Shown piece after piece: positions 26,601-35,219 of a stretch of 64,000 bases of DNA (its first letter is position 1; each line of letters starts with the position of its first letter). Under the pieces are notes generated by a model, which saw nothing but the letters and a program-made list of their open reading frames with translations, was not told the origin of the DNA and searched no databases. The DNA lies in the NCBI GenBank assembly GCA_944372525.1, contig CALVZL010000021.1, positions 1-64,000 on the forward strand, in the 5' to 3' direction. The DNA comes from an uncultured Clostridia bacterium (lineage in GTDB: Bacteria; Bacillota; Clostridia; Christensenellales; Borkfalkiaceae). A program made the translations under genes and the position numbers.

Positions 26601-27321
26601 AAAGAGGATCGGAAAACGTCACCTTGTCGATCGTCGTTAGAAAGGTCGTATGGCGGCAGTGATCGGACCAATAGGTATCGATCATGCGGATCTCCGTAAG
26701 CGTCGGATCCCTGCCCTCCTTTTCAAAATAGCTGCGGCAGAACGCGGCGTCGTCTTCATCCATTGCAAGCGCGTATTGCTCCACAAAACGCGCCAACCCC
26801 GCCCTGTCGAGCCGACGGAAGCCGTGCAGCGTCTCCACTTCCGTGGGTACGGGATGAGAAATTTTTAATGTCTCCGCCCGTTCCAGACTCGCCTCGCGGC
26901 TCTCGACGGGGTTGATCACATAGCGTTTGATCCGCTCCAGCTCCTCTTCGGATACCTTTCCGTACACCGCATAAATTTTTGCCGTGCGCACAAGCGGACG
27001 ATTTCCTTTCGAGACGAGCTGAATGCACTGCGCCGCGGAATCGGCGCGCTGATCGAACTGCCCGGGCAAATATTCTGCCGCAAATATCTGCGCACCCGTA
27101 AAATCCGTCTCCCGCGTCGCAATGTCCATCTGCGGTTCAGAAAACACCGTACCGATGCAGGAGTCGAACAACTCCTCGGAAATATCTTCCGCGTCGTATC
27201 GGTTGACGATGCGCAGACGTTCCGCCCCCGCGATCCCGAGAAATTCTCTTATCTCGCCGAGCAGCTGCCTTGCCTCCAAATCGAACCCTTCTTTTTTCTC
27301 CACATAGATCCTGTAAACCAT
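23638..27321 (-). CDS. purL: Phosphoribosylformylglycinamidine synthase, single chain
   Basis: Converts FGAR to FGAM with glutamine and ATP. 1227 residues combine the synthetase (about 1-960) and a C-terminal glutaminase in one chain. ATP-binding sequences include SDHCRHTTF, LLFKNETHNHPTEIEPFGGAA and GGKDSMSGTF. The glutaminase has the oxyanion segment VLIPVFPGTNCEYD, nucleophile Cys in GICNGFQALI and a late catalytic His-Gly-Glu in PVSHGEGKF. Because it is the fused type, no separate purQ or purS is expected. It lies between purD and fhs. Confidence 0.97.
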   Translation of the reverse strand: MVYRIYVEKKEGFDLEARQLLGEIREFLGIAGAERLRIVNRYDAEDISEELFDSCIGTVFSEPQMDIATRETDFTGAQIFAAEYLPGQFDQRADSAAQCIQLVSKGNRPLVRTAKIYAVYGKVSEEELERIKRYVINPVESREASLERAETLKISHPVPTEVETLHGFRRLDRAGLARFVEQYALAMDEDDAAFCRSYFEKEGRDPTLTEIRMIDTYWSDHCRHTTFLTTIDKVTFSDPLLQRTYEEYLAAREEIGRTKPINLMDIGTLAAKVLKKRGLLGKLDESEEINACTVKIEAEIDGKKENWLLLFKNETHNHPTEIEPFGGAATCIGGAIRDPLSGRSYVYAAMRVTGAGDPLRSVRETRKGKLPQRKIVTTAAAGYSSYGNQIGLATGQVDEIYHEGYVAKRLEIGAVIAATPAENVRRETPAPGDVVILLGGRTGRDGCGGATGSSKSHTLESLTHCGAEVQKGNAPEERKLQRLFRNREAMLLVKRCNDFGAGGVSVAIGELADGLDIDLNAVPKKYDGLDGTELAISESQERMAVVVERQDAARFIELANEENLEATVVAEVTQAPRLVMRWNGKTIVDVSREFLNSNGAEKHICVEAAPCADYARPLPSEFAEGFRAVAGDLNVCSKRGLSERFDSTIGAGTVLMPFGGKNQLTPPQAMVHLISSEKGHTDTASFMAWGGNPYVAEKSPFHGAYLAVVESVSKLVASGAPTEEGYLSFQEYFLKPGRDPKRWGQPLSALLGAFRAQMDLGFAAIGGKDSMSGTFEHIDVPPTLISFAVTTGKAETAVSPEFKRAGSRVALFAPDYQNGLPVAESLKEVFATVSRLLREKKAVSAYTLGYGGVAEGILKMCLGNGIGFAFGALSTRELFGYGYGSFLLELPADSTEGKTIGRTTKTPEIAQGGTRLPLETLREIYEGKLEPVYPCNLPSTDEKPQAYSCAKRANARIGAGCAKPVVLIPVFPGTNCEYDTAKAFEDAGGRTEIFVVRNRTQEEVSRSVDAFAARMRDCQILFLPGGFSGGDEPDGSGKFITAFFRNAELREQVEKLLGARDGLMGGICNGFQALIKLGLVPYGKIVETDESCPTLTYNNIGRHQSRIVRVRVASVRSPWLAGVEVGDLISVPVSHGEGKFIASDALIRELAAKGQIMTQYADAAGEPTMDIRFNPNGSAGAIEGILSPDGRVFGKMGHAERTGAWLYRNVPGNYDMKLFESAVKYFR

Positions 27322-27350
27322 TTCCGTCTCCTTATCCGGTCTGCGTACGA

Positions 27351-28637
27351 TCAGAGGACGGGGAACTCCCGTCCGAGCGCGGCAAGCGCGCGCTTGCCGA
27401 TGTCCTTGCGCAGATAAGCGTTCCCGAATTTGACCCGAGCCGCCAAAGCATAGGCGCGGATGACCGCCTCTTCGAGCGTGTCTGCCGTCGCAGCGGCGCC
27501 GAGTACCCGTCCCCCCGCGGTGAACAGCTTTTCTCCTTCTTGTTTCGCCCCCGCGACATAGAGATATTCGCCTTCTTTGGTCCGGGGAAGCGTCAGTTCA
27601 AAGCCCGTCTCGTACTTCTCCGGATAGCCTTCGGAAGCCAGCACGACACAGCACGCCGCCCCGTCGGAGAACTCCACCGGAACCTCCGAAAGTCTCCCTT
27701 CCCGTACGGCAAGCATGATCTCGAGCAGATCGCTCTTGAGCAGAGGAAGCACCACCTGCGTCTCGGGATCGCCGAACCGACAGTTGTATTCGATGACCTT
27801 GGGCCCGTCGGGCGTAAGCATCAGCCCGAAATACAGGCACCCGCGAAAAGTCCGCCCCTCTGCGTTCATCGCGCGCACGGTGGGCAGAAAGATTTTCTCC
27901 ATGCACTCCGCCGCGATCTCCTTCGTATAACAGGGATTGGGCGCGATCGTTCCCATGCCGCCCGTATTGAGCCCCCCGTCGCCGTCTTTCGCCCGCTTGT
28001 GATCCATGGAAGAGACCATCGGAACGACCGTCGTTCCGTCCGTAAAGGCAAGCACCGAAACTTCCGGACCCGTAAGGAACTGTTCGACGAGAATGCGGTC
28101 TCCGCTTGCTCCGAACACCTTTTTCACCATGATCTGCTCGACGGCATCCTTCGCCTCGGCATAATTGTTCACGATCAACGCGCCCTTGCCCAAGGCAAGC
28201 CCGTCCGCTTTGACGACAACGGGATAGCGGCAGGAAGCGAGGTAGGCTTTTGCGGCTTCCGCGTCCGAAAACGTCTCGCTCGCCGCAGTGGGAATGCCGT
28301 ATTTCCGCATGAGCTGTTTGGAAAAAACTTTGCTTCCCTCGAGGATCGCCGCCTTCTTCTCGGGTCCGAAACAGGGAATCCCCAGCTTTTCCAGCTCGTC
28401 CACACAGCCCAGAACAAGGGGATCGTCCGGCGTGACGACGGCAAAATCCACTTGATGCTCTCTCGCAAACGCGGTGATTCCCGCCACGTCGTTCGCCTTG
28501 ACGGGAAAACAGAGCGCATCCTTTGCGATCCCCCCGTTTCCGGGAAGCGCGTAGATCGTTTCGACCTTGGCGCTCTTTCTCAATGCCTGAATGACGGCGT
28601 GCTCTCTTCCGCCGCCGCCGACGACCAAAATATTCAT
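27351..28637 (-). CDS. purD: Phosphoribosylamine-glycine ligase
   Basis: ATP-grasp enzyme that joins glycine to phosphoribosylamine. 428 residues. The N-terminus MNILVVGGGGREHA is the family hallmark, and ATP-grasp elements include PVVVKADGLALGKGA and YNCRFGDPETQ. The gene sits 29 bp upstream of purL and 47 bp downstream of the AICAR formyltransferase gene. Confidence 0.97.
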   Translation of the reverse strand: MNILVVGGGGREHAVIQALRKSAKVETIYALPGNGGIAKDALCFPVKANDVAGITAFAREHQVDFAVVTPDDPLVLGCVDELEKLGIPCFGPEKKAAILEGSKVFSKQLMRKYGIPTAASETFSDAEAAKAYLASCRYPVVVKADGLALGKGALIVNNYAEAKDAVEQIMVKKVFGASGDRILVEQFLTGPEVSVLAFTDGTTVVPMVSSMDHKRAKDGDGGLNTGGMGTIAPNPCYTKEIAAECMEKIFLPTVRAMNAEGRTFRGCLYFGLMLTPDGPKVIEYNCRFGDPETQVVLPLLKSDLLEIMLAVREGRLSEVPVEFSDGAACCVVLASEGYPEKYETGFELTLPRTKEGEYLYVAGAKQEGEKLFTAGGRVLGAAATADTLEEAVIRAYALAARVKFGNAYLRKDIGKRALAALGREFPVL

Positions 28638-28684
28638 ATTCCGTACTCCTTAATCGCCGCTGTCCGCGCCGAGACCGTTTTTCA

Positions 28685-29872
28685 TCAGTGATGGAAGAGC
28701 CGCATGCCCGTAAAACACATGACCATGCCGTGCGCATCCGCCGCCTCGATGACGAGGTCGTCGCGGACGGACCCGCCGGGTTGCGCCACATAGCTCACTC
28801 CGCTGCGAAAGGCGCGTTCGATGTTGTCCGAGAAGGGGAAGAACGCGTCGCTCCCGAGCGAGACACCCGACAGCGTGTCGAGATATGCTCTCTTTTCCTC
28901 TTTGGAAAACGGCGCGGGCCGAACCGCAAAATACTTGCGCCAGACGCCCTCCCCGAGTACCTCCTCCGCCTCGTCGTCCGAGAGATACAAGTCGATGATG
29001 TTGTTCTTTTCCGGCCTGCCGACTCCTTCGGCAAACTGAAGAGAAAGAACTTTCTCGTGTCTTCTGAGATGCCAGAGATCCGCTTTCTGCGCCGCAAGAC
29101 GGGTGCAATGAATGCGGGACTGCTGCCCTGCGCCCACGCCGATCGCCTGCCCGTCTTCCGCGAAACACACGGAATTGCTCTGCGTGTATTTGAGCGTGAT
29201 GAGAGAGACGATGAGATCGACTGCCTTGTCTTCGGGCAGCTCGCGATTTTTCGTTACGATATTGCCGAGCAGTTCCCGATCGATCCGAAACGCGTTGCGG
29301 CCCTGTTCGAAGGTGATCCCGAACACCTGCTTGCGCTCGATCTCCGCGGGGCGGTAATCGGGATTCATCTTCACGATGTTGTATCCGCCCTTGCGCTTTG
29401 CGCTGAGAATCCTGAGCGCTTCCGCCGTATAGCCGGGCGCGATGATCCCGTCGGACACTTCGCGGGCGATGATCCTCGCCGTCACCTCGTCGCACTCATC
29501 CGACAGGGCGATCCAATCCCCGAAGGAGGACATCCGATCTGTTCCGCGCGCCCGCGCGTAGGCGCAGGCAAGCGGCGAGTCGTCCAACCCGTCGATGTCC
29601 TCGACGAAACAGGAACGCTTGAGATCCTCGGGCAGCTTTCTTCCGACTGCCGCGGACGTGGGCGAGACATGCTTGAAACTGGTCGCCGACGCCATGCCCG
29701 TCGCCTCCTTCAGCTCTTTCACGAGCTGCCAGGAGTTGAACGCGTCCAGAAAATTGATGTAGCCCGGCCTGCCGTTGAGCACTTCCACGGGCAGGTCGCT
29801 GCCGTCCGCCATAAAAATGCGGGCGGGTTTCTGATTGGGGTTGCAGCCGTATTTCAAAGAAAATTCGTTCAT
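28685..29872 (-). CDS. Stand-alone AICAR formyltransferase
   Basis: Transfers a formyl group from 10-formyl-THF to AICAR, giving FAICAR. 395 residues correspond only to the transformylase half of bifunctional PurH; there is no IMP-cyclohydrolase half at the N-terminus. The start [19 protein letters not shown], the segment [13 protein letters not shown] and the C-terminal [17 protein letters not shown] are characteristic. The partner activity is provided by the PurO-like gene directly upstream (1 bp between them). Such split PurH is known from some Clostridia. Confidence 0.93.
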   Translation of the reverse strand: MNEFSLKYGCNPNQKPARIFMADGSDLPVEVLNGRPGYINFLDAFNSWQLVKELKEATGMASATSFKHVSPTSAAVGRKLPEDLKRSCFVEDIDGLDDSPLACAYARARGTDRMSSFGDWIALSDECDEVTARIIAREVSDGIIAPGYTAEALRILSAKRKGGYNIVKMNPDYRPAEIERKQVFGITFEQGRNAFRIDRELLGNIVTKNRELPEDKAVDLIVSLITLKYTQSNSVCFAEDGQAIGVGAGQQSRIHCTRLAAQKADLWHLRRHEKVLSLQFAEGVGRPEKNNIIDLYLSDDEAEEVLGEGVWRKYFAVRPAPFSKEEKRAYLDTLSGVSLGSDAFFPFSDNIERAFRSGVSYVAQPGGSVRDDLVIEAADAHGMVMCFTGMRLFHH

Positions 29873-29873
29873 T

Positions 29874-30590
29874 TCATTCCCTCCCGAACCGATTGATGAG
29901 TATGCTTTCCCGTTCGCCCGTCGCCAGATCGATCGCGCGGCAATACAGAGAAATTCTGTTGTCTTCGTTCAGATTGTCCCAGATCTCCCGCGCAAAAGCC
30001 TGCAAGTCGTCGGGAACGGCCACCGGCTCCGGCTCCCCTTCAAACGAGGGCAGCGGATTGCCGTCCGTCACATACGTGTGCAGAAAATGTCCCGTGCCGC
30101 GGAGAGGAAAATAGCTGAACGTAAAGCGGTTGCAGCCCGAACCCTTCCCGTCCGCGCTCTTGAGAATGGACATTTCGTAGGAAAACTCTCCCTTGAGATG
30201 CAAAATTGCAGAAATCCGCGGCGTATAGTTGGGCGCGTCCGGTTCAAACTCCCGCGTGGCAAGCGCACAGCGGAATCCCTTGCCGCGGCGAAGAAATTCG
30301 GCGATCGTGTCCGTTTGGTCGCCGTTGGTCACGATGACGTCGCCGCCTTCCACCCGAACGGGAGCATAAATGATGAGAGAGGGGTCCTTGACCTTGCTCT
30401 CGTCAAAGGGCGCGGTATACAGCGCCTCTCCCTTTTCCACAAAGACGCGGTTGCGGCTGTTTTCGCTCCTTCCCATAATAAAGTAAGCAAAGACCGCCCT
30501 CTTTCCGTCCTGCGACAATCCCGCGACGATGCCCCGTCCCACATAGGGATTGCCCGCAAGCCGTTCCCGAATATTCGGTATGTTTTTCAT
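29874..30590 (-). CDS. purO: PurO-type IMP cyclohydrolase
   Basis: Closes the purine ring, FAICAR to IMP. 238 residues related to the archaeal PurO/IMP_cyclohyd family rather than to the PurH cyclohydrolase domain. Family-like segments are NPYVGRGIVAGLS, YFIMGRSENSRNR near residue 40, and TPRISAIL in the middle. The ATG at 30590 is preceded by GGGAGGAATCT; a longer frame to 30761 overlaps purN and is not supported. The preceding intergenic region carries a strong hairpin that may adjust expression of this and later genes. Confidence 0.9.
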   Translation of the reverse strand: MKNIPNIRERLAGNPYVGRGIVAGLSQDGKRAVFAYFIMGRSENSRNRVFVEKGEALYTAPFDESKVKDPSLIIYAPVRVEGGDVIVTNGDQTDTIAEFLRRGKGFRCALATREFEPDAPNYTPRISAILHLKGEFSYEMSILKSADGKGSGCNRFTFSYFPLRGTGHFLHTYVTDGNPLPSFEGEPEPVAVPDDLQAFAREIWDNLNEDNRISLYCRAIDLATGERESILINRFGRE

Positions 30591-30621
30591 AGATTCCTCC
30601 CTTGATTTTGAAAAATAGGAA

Positions 30622-30646
30622 CGGGCAGTACGCTGCGTACTGCCCG
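30622..30646 (-). terminator. Strong hairpin between purN and purO
   Basis: A perfect dyad, 12 nt each side of one central base (11 bp with a 3-nt loop in practice), lies 8 bp after the purN stop. On the minus strand it is followed by TTCCTATTTTTC, a poor U tract. It could be a partial terminator, a processing site or an mRNA stabiliser within the operon. Confidence 0.7.
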
Positions 30647-30654
30647 AAGGCGGC

Positions 30655-31263
30655 TCATTTCTCTTCCGCCAACCGTTTGCAGACGCATTCCACCGCTTCG
30701 GGCAGAATGACCCATTCCGCCTCTCGCATGACCCGCTTCTGCAAAATCTCGGGCGTATCATCCTGTCGCACCTCCACCGCTTTCTGCGCGAGAATCGGAC
30801 CTCCGTCGCAGACCTCGGTCACATAGTGCACCGTGGCGCCCGTCACCTTTACCCCGCGGGCAAGCACCGCCTCGTGAACGCGCAGACCGTAAAATCCTTT
30901 CCCGCAAAAACTCGGAATGAGCGAGGGGTGAATGTTGAGGATGCGGCGGGGATATTCCTTCACGAAATCCGCGCTCAGAATGCTCAGAAAGCCCGCGAAC
31001 ACGATCAGTTCGATCCCGTTTTCCTTCATGACGCGGGCGATCGCCCGCTCCCGCTCGCGCGCTTCGGGGTATTCTTTCCTGTCGCAGACCGCCGTCGCAA
31101 TTCCGTAGCGCGCGGCGCGCTTCAACGCATAGGCTTCGGCATGATCGGAGACGACCAACGTCACTTCTCCGTGGGGAATCAGCCCCGCCTCCTCCGCATT
31201 CAGAATCGCCTGCAGATTGGTGCCGCCGCCCGAACAGAGCACGGCTATGCGGATCTTGCTCAT
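30655..31263 (-). CDS. purN: Phosphoribosylglycinamide formyltransferase
   Basis: Formylates GAR using 10-formyl-THF. 202 residues. The signature LCSGGGTNLQAIL, the catalytic Asn-His-Asp set in RILNIHPSLIPSF and VTEVCDGGPILAQ, and the GARTF fold are complete. Its ATG overlaps the purM stop (ATGA). The usual clostridial loop sequence GKGFYGLRVHEAV is present. Confidence 0.96.
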   Translation of the reverse strand: MSKIRIAVLCSGGGTNLQAILNAEEAGLIPHGEVTLVVSDHAEAYALKRAARYGIATAVCDRKEYPEARERERAIARVMKENGIELIVFAGFLSILSADFVKEYPRRILNIHPSLIPSFCGKGFYGLRVHEAVLARGVKVTGATVHYVTEVCDGGPILAQKAVEVRQDDTPEILQKRVMREAEWVILPEAVECVCKRLAEEK

Positions 31264-32297
31264 CGGAGGATCACCCCGTCTTCACTTGCGACGATTTTTC
31301 CGAGAACATACGCCTCGACGCCCTGTTTCCGTAAAATACGGACCGCTCTGTCCGCATCCTTTTTTTCTACCGTCACCGTCATGCCGACCCCCATGTTAAA
31401 GGTGTTGAACATGTCGTGTTCGGAAATCTTCCCCCGTCTCTGAAGAAGACGGAAGACGGGAAGCACTGTTACGTCGGATTTCGCGATCTCCGCACCCAGC
31501 CCGGCGGGAATGGCGCGAGGCAGATTTTCATAGAATCCTCCTCCCGTAATGTGCGAGACTCCCTTGACCGACACTTCCGCAAAGAGCGCGAGCATCGGCT
31601 TGACATAGATCGCCGTCGGCGTGAGCAGCGTCTCGCCGAGCGACGCCCCTTCCAGCTCGTCCACGGGAGCGGCAAGATCGCAGTGCTCGATGTCAAATAC
31701 TTTGCGCACAAGGGAAAAGCCGTTGCTGTGCAGTCCCGTCGAGGGAAGGGCGACGAGAACATCCCCTTCCCGCACCGCGCGCTTGTCGATGACCTTGTCC
31801 CGATCGACGATCCCGACCGAAAAACCCGCCAGATCGTAATCCTCCTCCGCCATCATGCCCGGATGTTCGGCGGTCTCTCCGCCGATCAGAGCGCTTCCCG
31901 CACGGACGCATCCCTCTGCCACGCCGCCGACGATCGCGGCGATCTTCTCGGGGACGTTTTTCCCGCAGGCGATGTAATCGAGGAAAAACAGCGGTTTCGC
32001 GCCGCAGCAGATCACATCGTTCACACACATGGCAACGCAGTCGATCCCGATCGTATCGTGCCGGTCGAGGAGCTGCGCGATCCGGATCTTGGTCCCCACG
32101 CCGTCCGTTCCGGAGACCAGCACGGGGTGGCGGTACTGCGAAAGATCGGGAGCGAACAGTCCGCCGAACCCGCCGATCTCCGAGCTCTCCGCCGTCATGG
32201 TGCGCGCGATATGCCGTTTCATCAACTCGACCGCACGATATCCCGCAGTAATGTCGACGCCCGCCGCCTTATAGCTCTCCGAATAACTCTTTTCCAT
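31260..32297 (-). CDS. purM: Phosphoribosylformylglycinamidine cyclo-ligase (AIR synthetase)
   Basis: Cyclises FGAM to AIR with ATP. 345 residues from the ATG at 32297, which sits 10 nt after GGAGG; a GTG at 32306 that overlaps the purF stop is nearer to the ribosome-binding site than is usual, so the ATG is preferred. The motifs SGTDGVGTKIRIAQ, DCVAMCVNDVICCGA and GGETAEHPGM are diagnostic. It is related in fold to PurL. Confidence 0.96.
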   Translation of the reverse strand: MEKSYSESYKAAGVDITAGYRAVELMKRHIARTMTAESSEIGGFGGLFAPDLSQYRHPVLVSGTDGVGTKIRIAQLLDRHDTIGIDCVAMCVNDVICCGAKPLFFLDYIACGKNVPEKIAAIVGGVAEGCVRAGSALIGGETAEHPGMMAEEDYDLAGFSVGIVDRDKVIDKRAVREGDVLVALPSTGLHSNGFSLVRKVFDIEHCDLAAPVDELEGASLGETLLTPTAIYVKPMLALFAEVSVKGVSHITGGGFYENLPRAIPAGLGAEIAKSDVTVLPVFRLLQRRGKISEHDMFNTFNMGVGMTVTVEKKDADRAVRILRKQGVEAYVLGKIVASEDGVILR

Positions 32298-32302
32298 GCT
32301 CT

Positions 32303-33757
32303 TCACTCCTCCGTTCTTCTCTTTCGGAACTTGGGGTTTTCGCTGATCGGCCGTTCGAAACGGTTTTTATTGCTCTGCCTCGGGATCTCCGTCGGATATT
32401 CTCCGTCGAAACACGCCGCACAGAACCCTTTCCCGTCCCCGCCCGCAAGCAGCTTCGCGTGGTTTAGATCGAGGTACCCGAGCGAATCCACGCCGATGAT
32501 CTTTGCGATCTCCTCCACCGTATGATGGCAGGCGATGAGGTTGTCCCGCGAATCGATATCCGTCCCGTAATAACAGGGATTGAGAAAGGGCGGCGCGGAA
32601 GAGAGCATGTGTACTTCGCGCGCTCCCGCATCGCGCAGCAATCCCACGATGCGCGCGCTTGTCGTGCCGCGGACGATGCTGTCGTCGACCAAAATCACGC
32701 GTTTTCCGGCAATCACCGATTTGACGACGTTGAGCTTGATCTTCACCCGATCTTCTCTCGTTTTCTGCGCGGGAGAGATAAACGTTCTCCCGATATATTT
32801 GTTTTTGATGAATCCGATCCCATACGGGATCCCGGACACGCGCGAATAGCCGAGCGCCGCGTCCAATCCGGAATCGGGAACACCGACGACGATATCTGCG
32901 TCGATCTTGTATTTCTGCGCCAAAAAAGCGCCCGCGCGCAACCGTGCATCGTGCACACAGCAACCGTCGATGACCGAATCGGGACGGGCGAAATAGAGAT
33001 ACTCAAACACGCAGAAATGCTTTTCTGCCCCGCAGTGCTCCCGATAACTCTTTACGCCCTCCGAAGAGAACACGACGACCTCTCCGGGATCGACCTCGCG
33101 GAGCTTCTCCGCGCCCACCGAATCAAGCGCACAGGATTCCGAGGCAACGACGTACGATCCGTCCTCCCGCACGCCGTAGCACAGCGGCCGGAATCCGTTC
33201 GGATCCCGCGCGACAATCAGCTTGCTCGGCGACATGACCACGAGAGAATATGCACCTTTGATGCGGTCCATCGCGGCGATCACCGCCTGCTCGATGGAGC
33301 GGGACTTCACCCGTTCTTTCGTGATGATGTAAGAGATGACTTCGGTGTCCGAAGTCGTATGAAAGATGCTTCCCTCGTTCTCCAGCTCCGAGCGCAACTC
33401 AAACGAGTTGACCAAATTTCCGTTGTGCGCAAGCGCCATGTTGCCCTTGAGATGGTTGACGACGATGGGCTGTGCATTTTCTCTTCCGCTCGCACCCGTC
33501 GTCCCGTAGCGGACATGTCCGATTGCCATGTTCCCTATTCCGAGCTTGTCGAGGATCTCGCGGTCAAACACATCGTTGACCAATCCGACGTCTTTATGTA
33601 CGGAAAACACGCCGTCGTTGTTGACGACGATGCCCGCGGATTCCTGCCCGCGATGCTGCAGCGCAAAGAGCGCATAATATGCCGTCGAGGCAACGTCGCA
33701 GCTGTTGGGCGCAAAGATACCGAATACGCCGCATTCTTCATGAACAAGTCCCGTCAT
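32303..33757 (-). CDS. purF: Amidophosphoribosyltransferase
   Basis: The committed step, PRPP plus glutamine to phosphoribosylamine. 484 residues. An 8-residue propeptide precedes the nucleophile Cys9 in HEECGVFGIFAP. The PRPP loop is VILVDDSIVRGTTS. Cysteines in HFCVFEYLYFARPD, LIACHH and CAACFDGEYP match the four ligands of the oxygen-sensitive [4Fe-4S] cluster of the Bacillus-type enzyme. It starts 1 bp after purC and abuts purM. Confidence 0.97.
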   Translation of the reverse strand: MTGLVHEECGVFGIFAPNSCDVASTAYYALFALQHRGQESAGIVVNNDGVFSVHKDVGLVNDVFDREILDKLGIGNMAIGHVRYGTTGASGRENAQPIVVNHLKGNMALAHNGNLVNSFELRSELENEGSIFHTTSDTEVISYIITKERVKSRSIEQAVIAAMDRIKGAYSLVVMSPSKLIVARDPNGFRPLCYGVREDGSYVVASESCALDSVGAEKLREVDPGEVVVFSSEGVKSYREHCGAEKHFCVFEYLYFARPDSVIDGCCVHDARLRAGAFLAQKYKIDADIVVGVPDSGLDAALGYSRVSGIPYGIGFIKNKYIGRTFISPAQKTREDRVKIKLNVVKSVIAGKRVILVDDSIVRGTTSARIVGLLRDAGAREVHMLSSAPPFLNPCYYGTDIDSRDNLIACHHTVEEIAKIIGVDSLGYLDLNHAKLLAGGDGKGFCAACFDGEYPTEIPRQSNKNRFERPISENPKFRKRRTEE

Positions 33758-33758
33758 G

Positions 33759-34472
33759 TCACTCTCCGGCAGTTACCCGCTTAAAAATCTCTCTGTACGC
33801 GTCCTCTACGCCGCCCATGTCGCGGCGGAAGCGGTCCTTGTCCAGTTTTTCTCCCGTCTTCGCATCCCAGAAACGGCAGGTGTCGGGAGAGATCTCATCG
33901 GCGAGCACGATCGTTCCGTCTGGAAGACGGCCGAACTCGAGCTTGAAGTCGATGAGGCGCACACCGAGCTTGAGGAAGTACTCTTTGAGCACCTCATTGA
34001 CCTTAAACGCGTACTTCTCAATCGTTGCGATCTCTTCCCTCGTCGCAAGCTTGAGCGCAAGCGCATGATAACTGTTGAGGAGCGGGTCGTCGAGCGCGTC
34101 GCATTTATAGGAAAATTCTATGGTCGGCTCATCGAACACAATCCCCTCTTCCACGCCGTACCGCTTGGCGAAAGACCCCGCGGAGACATTGCGGATGATC
34201 ACTTCGAGCGGAACGATCTTGACTTTTTTCACCAACGTATCCCGCTCGGACAACTCTTTCACAAAATGTGTGGGAACTCCCTTTTGTTCCAATATCTGCA
34301 TCAGCATGTTGCTCATGCGGTTATTGACAACGCCTTTCCCCGCGATCGTTCCCTTTTTGAGTCCGTTGAACGCAGTCGCGTCGTCTTTGTAAGAGACGAT
34401 GCAGAGCGTCTCATCCTCAGTAGCGTAAACCTTCTTTGCTTTTCCTTCATAGAGCTGAACGGCCTTTTCCAT
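33759..34472 (-). CDS. purC: SAICAR synthase
   Basis: Joins aspartate to CAIR using ATP. 237 residues starting at [20 protein letters not shown] (34472), preceded by AGGAGATAAGATC. Conserved segments [19 protein letters not shown] and LVDEIS-like [14 protein letters not shown] are present. Second gene of the operon, 18 bp after purE. Confidence 0.96.
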   Translation of the reverse strand: MEKAVQLYEGKAKKVYATEDETLCIVSYKDDATAFNGLKKGTIAGKGVVNNRMSNMLMQILEQKGVPTHFVKELSERDTLVKKVKIVPLEVIIRNVSAGSFAKRYGVEEGIVFDEPTIEFSYKCDALDDPLLNSYHALALKLATREEIATIEKYAFKVNEVLKEYFLKLGVRLIDFKLEFGRLPDGTIVLADEISPDTCRFWDAKTGEKLDKDRFRRDMGGVEDAYREIFKRVTAGE

Positions 34473-34490
34473 GATCTTATCTCCTTGCAA

Positions 34491-34988
34491 TCATCTTCTG
34501 TTGTATTGTTCGGCAAGCGCCTTGTCCTTTTCCAACACCTTTGCCTCCGCTTTGCTGCGCGCGGAGAGCAGTTTGGTCTGCAGTTCCGCATCCGAAAGCG
34601 CGAGAATCTCCACCGCAAGCAGCGCCGCGTTCTGCGCTCCGTCGATCGCGACCGTCGCCACGGGAATCCCCGCCGGCATCTGCACGGTGGAGAGCAGTGC
34701 GTCCATTCCGTCGAGCGCAGATCCCTTGACGGGAATGCCGATGACGGGCAGCACGGTGTTTGCCGCAAGCGCCCCCGCCAAATGCGCCGCCTTCCCCGCG
34801 GCCGCAATGATCGCCCCGAATCCGTTTTCCGCCGCATGCAGCGCGAAGTTCTTCGCCTGCTCGGGCGTACGGTGCGCCGAATAAATATGTACTTCAAAGG
34901 GAACTCCGTATTCTTCGAATACCGACAAAGCCTTTTCTACGACGGGAAGATCGCTGTCGCTTCCCATCACCACGCCGATTTTTTTCAT
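34491..34988 (-). CDS. purE: N5-carboxyaminoimidazole ribonucleotide mutase (PurE)
   Basis: Forms CAIR. 165 residues. The motifs [19 protein letters not shown] with the catalytic His, and [13 protein letters not shown] with its second His match the PurE fold. Class I enzymes work with PurK, but no purK is present in this operon, so the partner is encoded elsewhere or the enzyme uses CO2 directly. First gene of the purine operon; AAGGAGGTGCGGATCT precedes the ATG. Its structured leader is described separately. Confidence 0.96.
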   Translation of the reverse strand: MKKIGVVMGSDSDLPVVEKALSVFEEYGVPFEVHIYSAHRTPEQAKNFALHAAENGFGAIIAAAGKAAHLAGALAANTVLPVIGIPVKGSALDGMDALLSTVQMPAGIPVATVAIDGAQNAALLAVEILALSDAELQTKLLSARSKAEAKVLEKDKALAEQYNRR

Positions 34989-35008
34989 AGATCCGCACCT
35001 CCTTCCGA

Positions 35009-35135
35009 TAAAAAACTAAACGGGACGGCTCTATCCCCGCAAGAATAGAACTGTCCCCGTATGGTTGCCGAGTTCTGTAATGGATCCGCCCTTTCCGCAA
35101 GCGGAGTCTGTAAAACCGTTAGGCGCCGTCCTCAT
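35009..35135 (-). promoter_or_regulatory. Structured leader with attenuator upstream of purE (class unrecognised)
   Basis: The 147-nt leader has a terminator formed by 35045-35057 with 35022-35034 (12 of 13 pairs) followed by a U-rich run at 35020-35009. Two competing pairings are visible: AGAACT (35076-35071) with AGTTCT (35052-35047) would disrupt the terminator's 5' arm, and GGACGGC (35131-35125) with GCCGTCC (35029-35023) would disrupt its 3' arm. A small stem (TCCGC/GCGGA) lies between. This layout is typical of a riboswitch, but I do not see the conserved core of the purine, PRPP/ykkC or ZTP classes. Purine or PRPP sensing is only inferred from the operon. Confidence 0.7.
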
Positions 35136-35141
35136 GCTCTC

Positions 35142-35170
35142 ATTATACCCGCTTTGCCCGATGAAGTCAA
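35142..35170 (-). promoter_or_regulatory. Promoter of the purine operon
   Basis: TTGACT (35170-35165), 17-nt spacer, TATAAT (35147-35142), predicted start A at 35135. It drives purE through mutY, about 14 kb. Confidence 0.9.
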
Positions 35171-35219
35171 GCGTTCGCAGGGGGGTTGCGCCCGAAATCT
35201 GCGCGCCGTGTTTGCGCGC

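Noticed and set aside
32298..32306. GTG start for purM overlapping the purF stop
   Set aside because: It is only 1 nt from the GGAGG, too close; the ATG at 32297 has workable spacing and fits the family.
35009..35135. Purine (guanine/adenine) riboswitch upstream of purE
   Set aside because: The conserved loop and junction segments of the purine aptamer are not visible; nor are the ZTP or ykkC cores. Left as unassigned.
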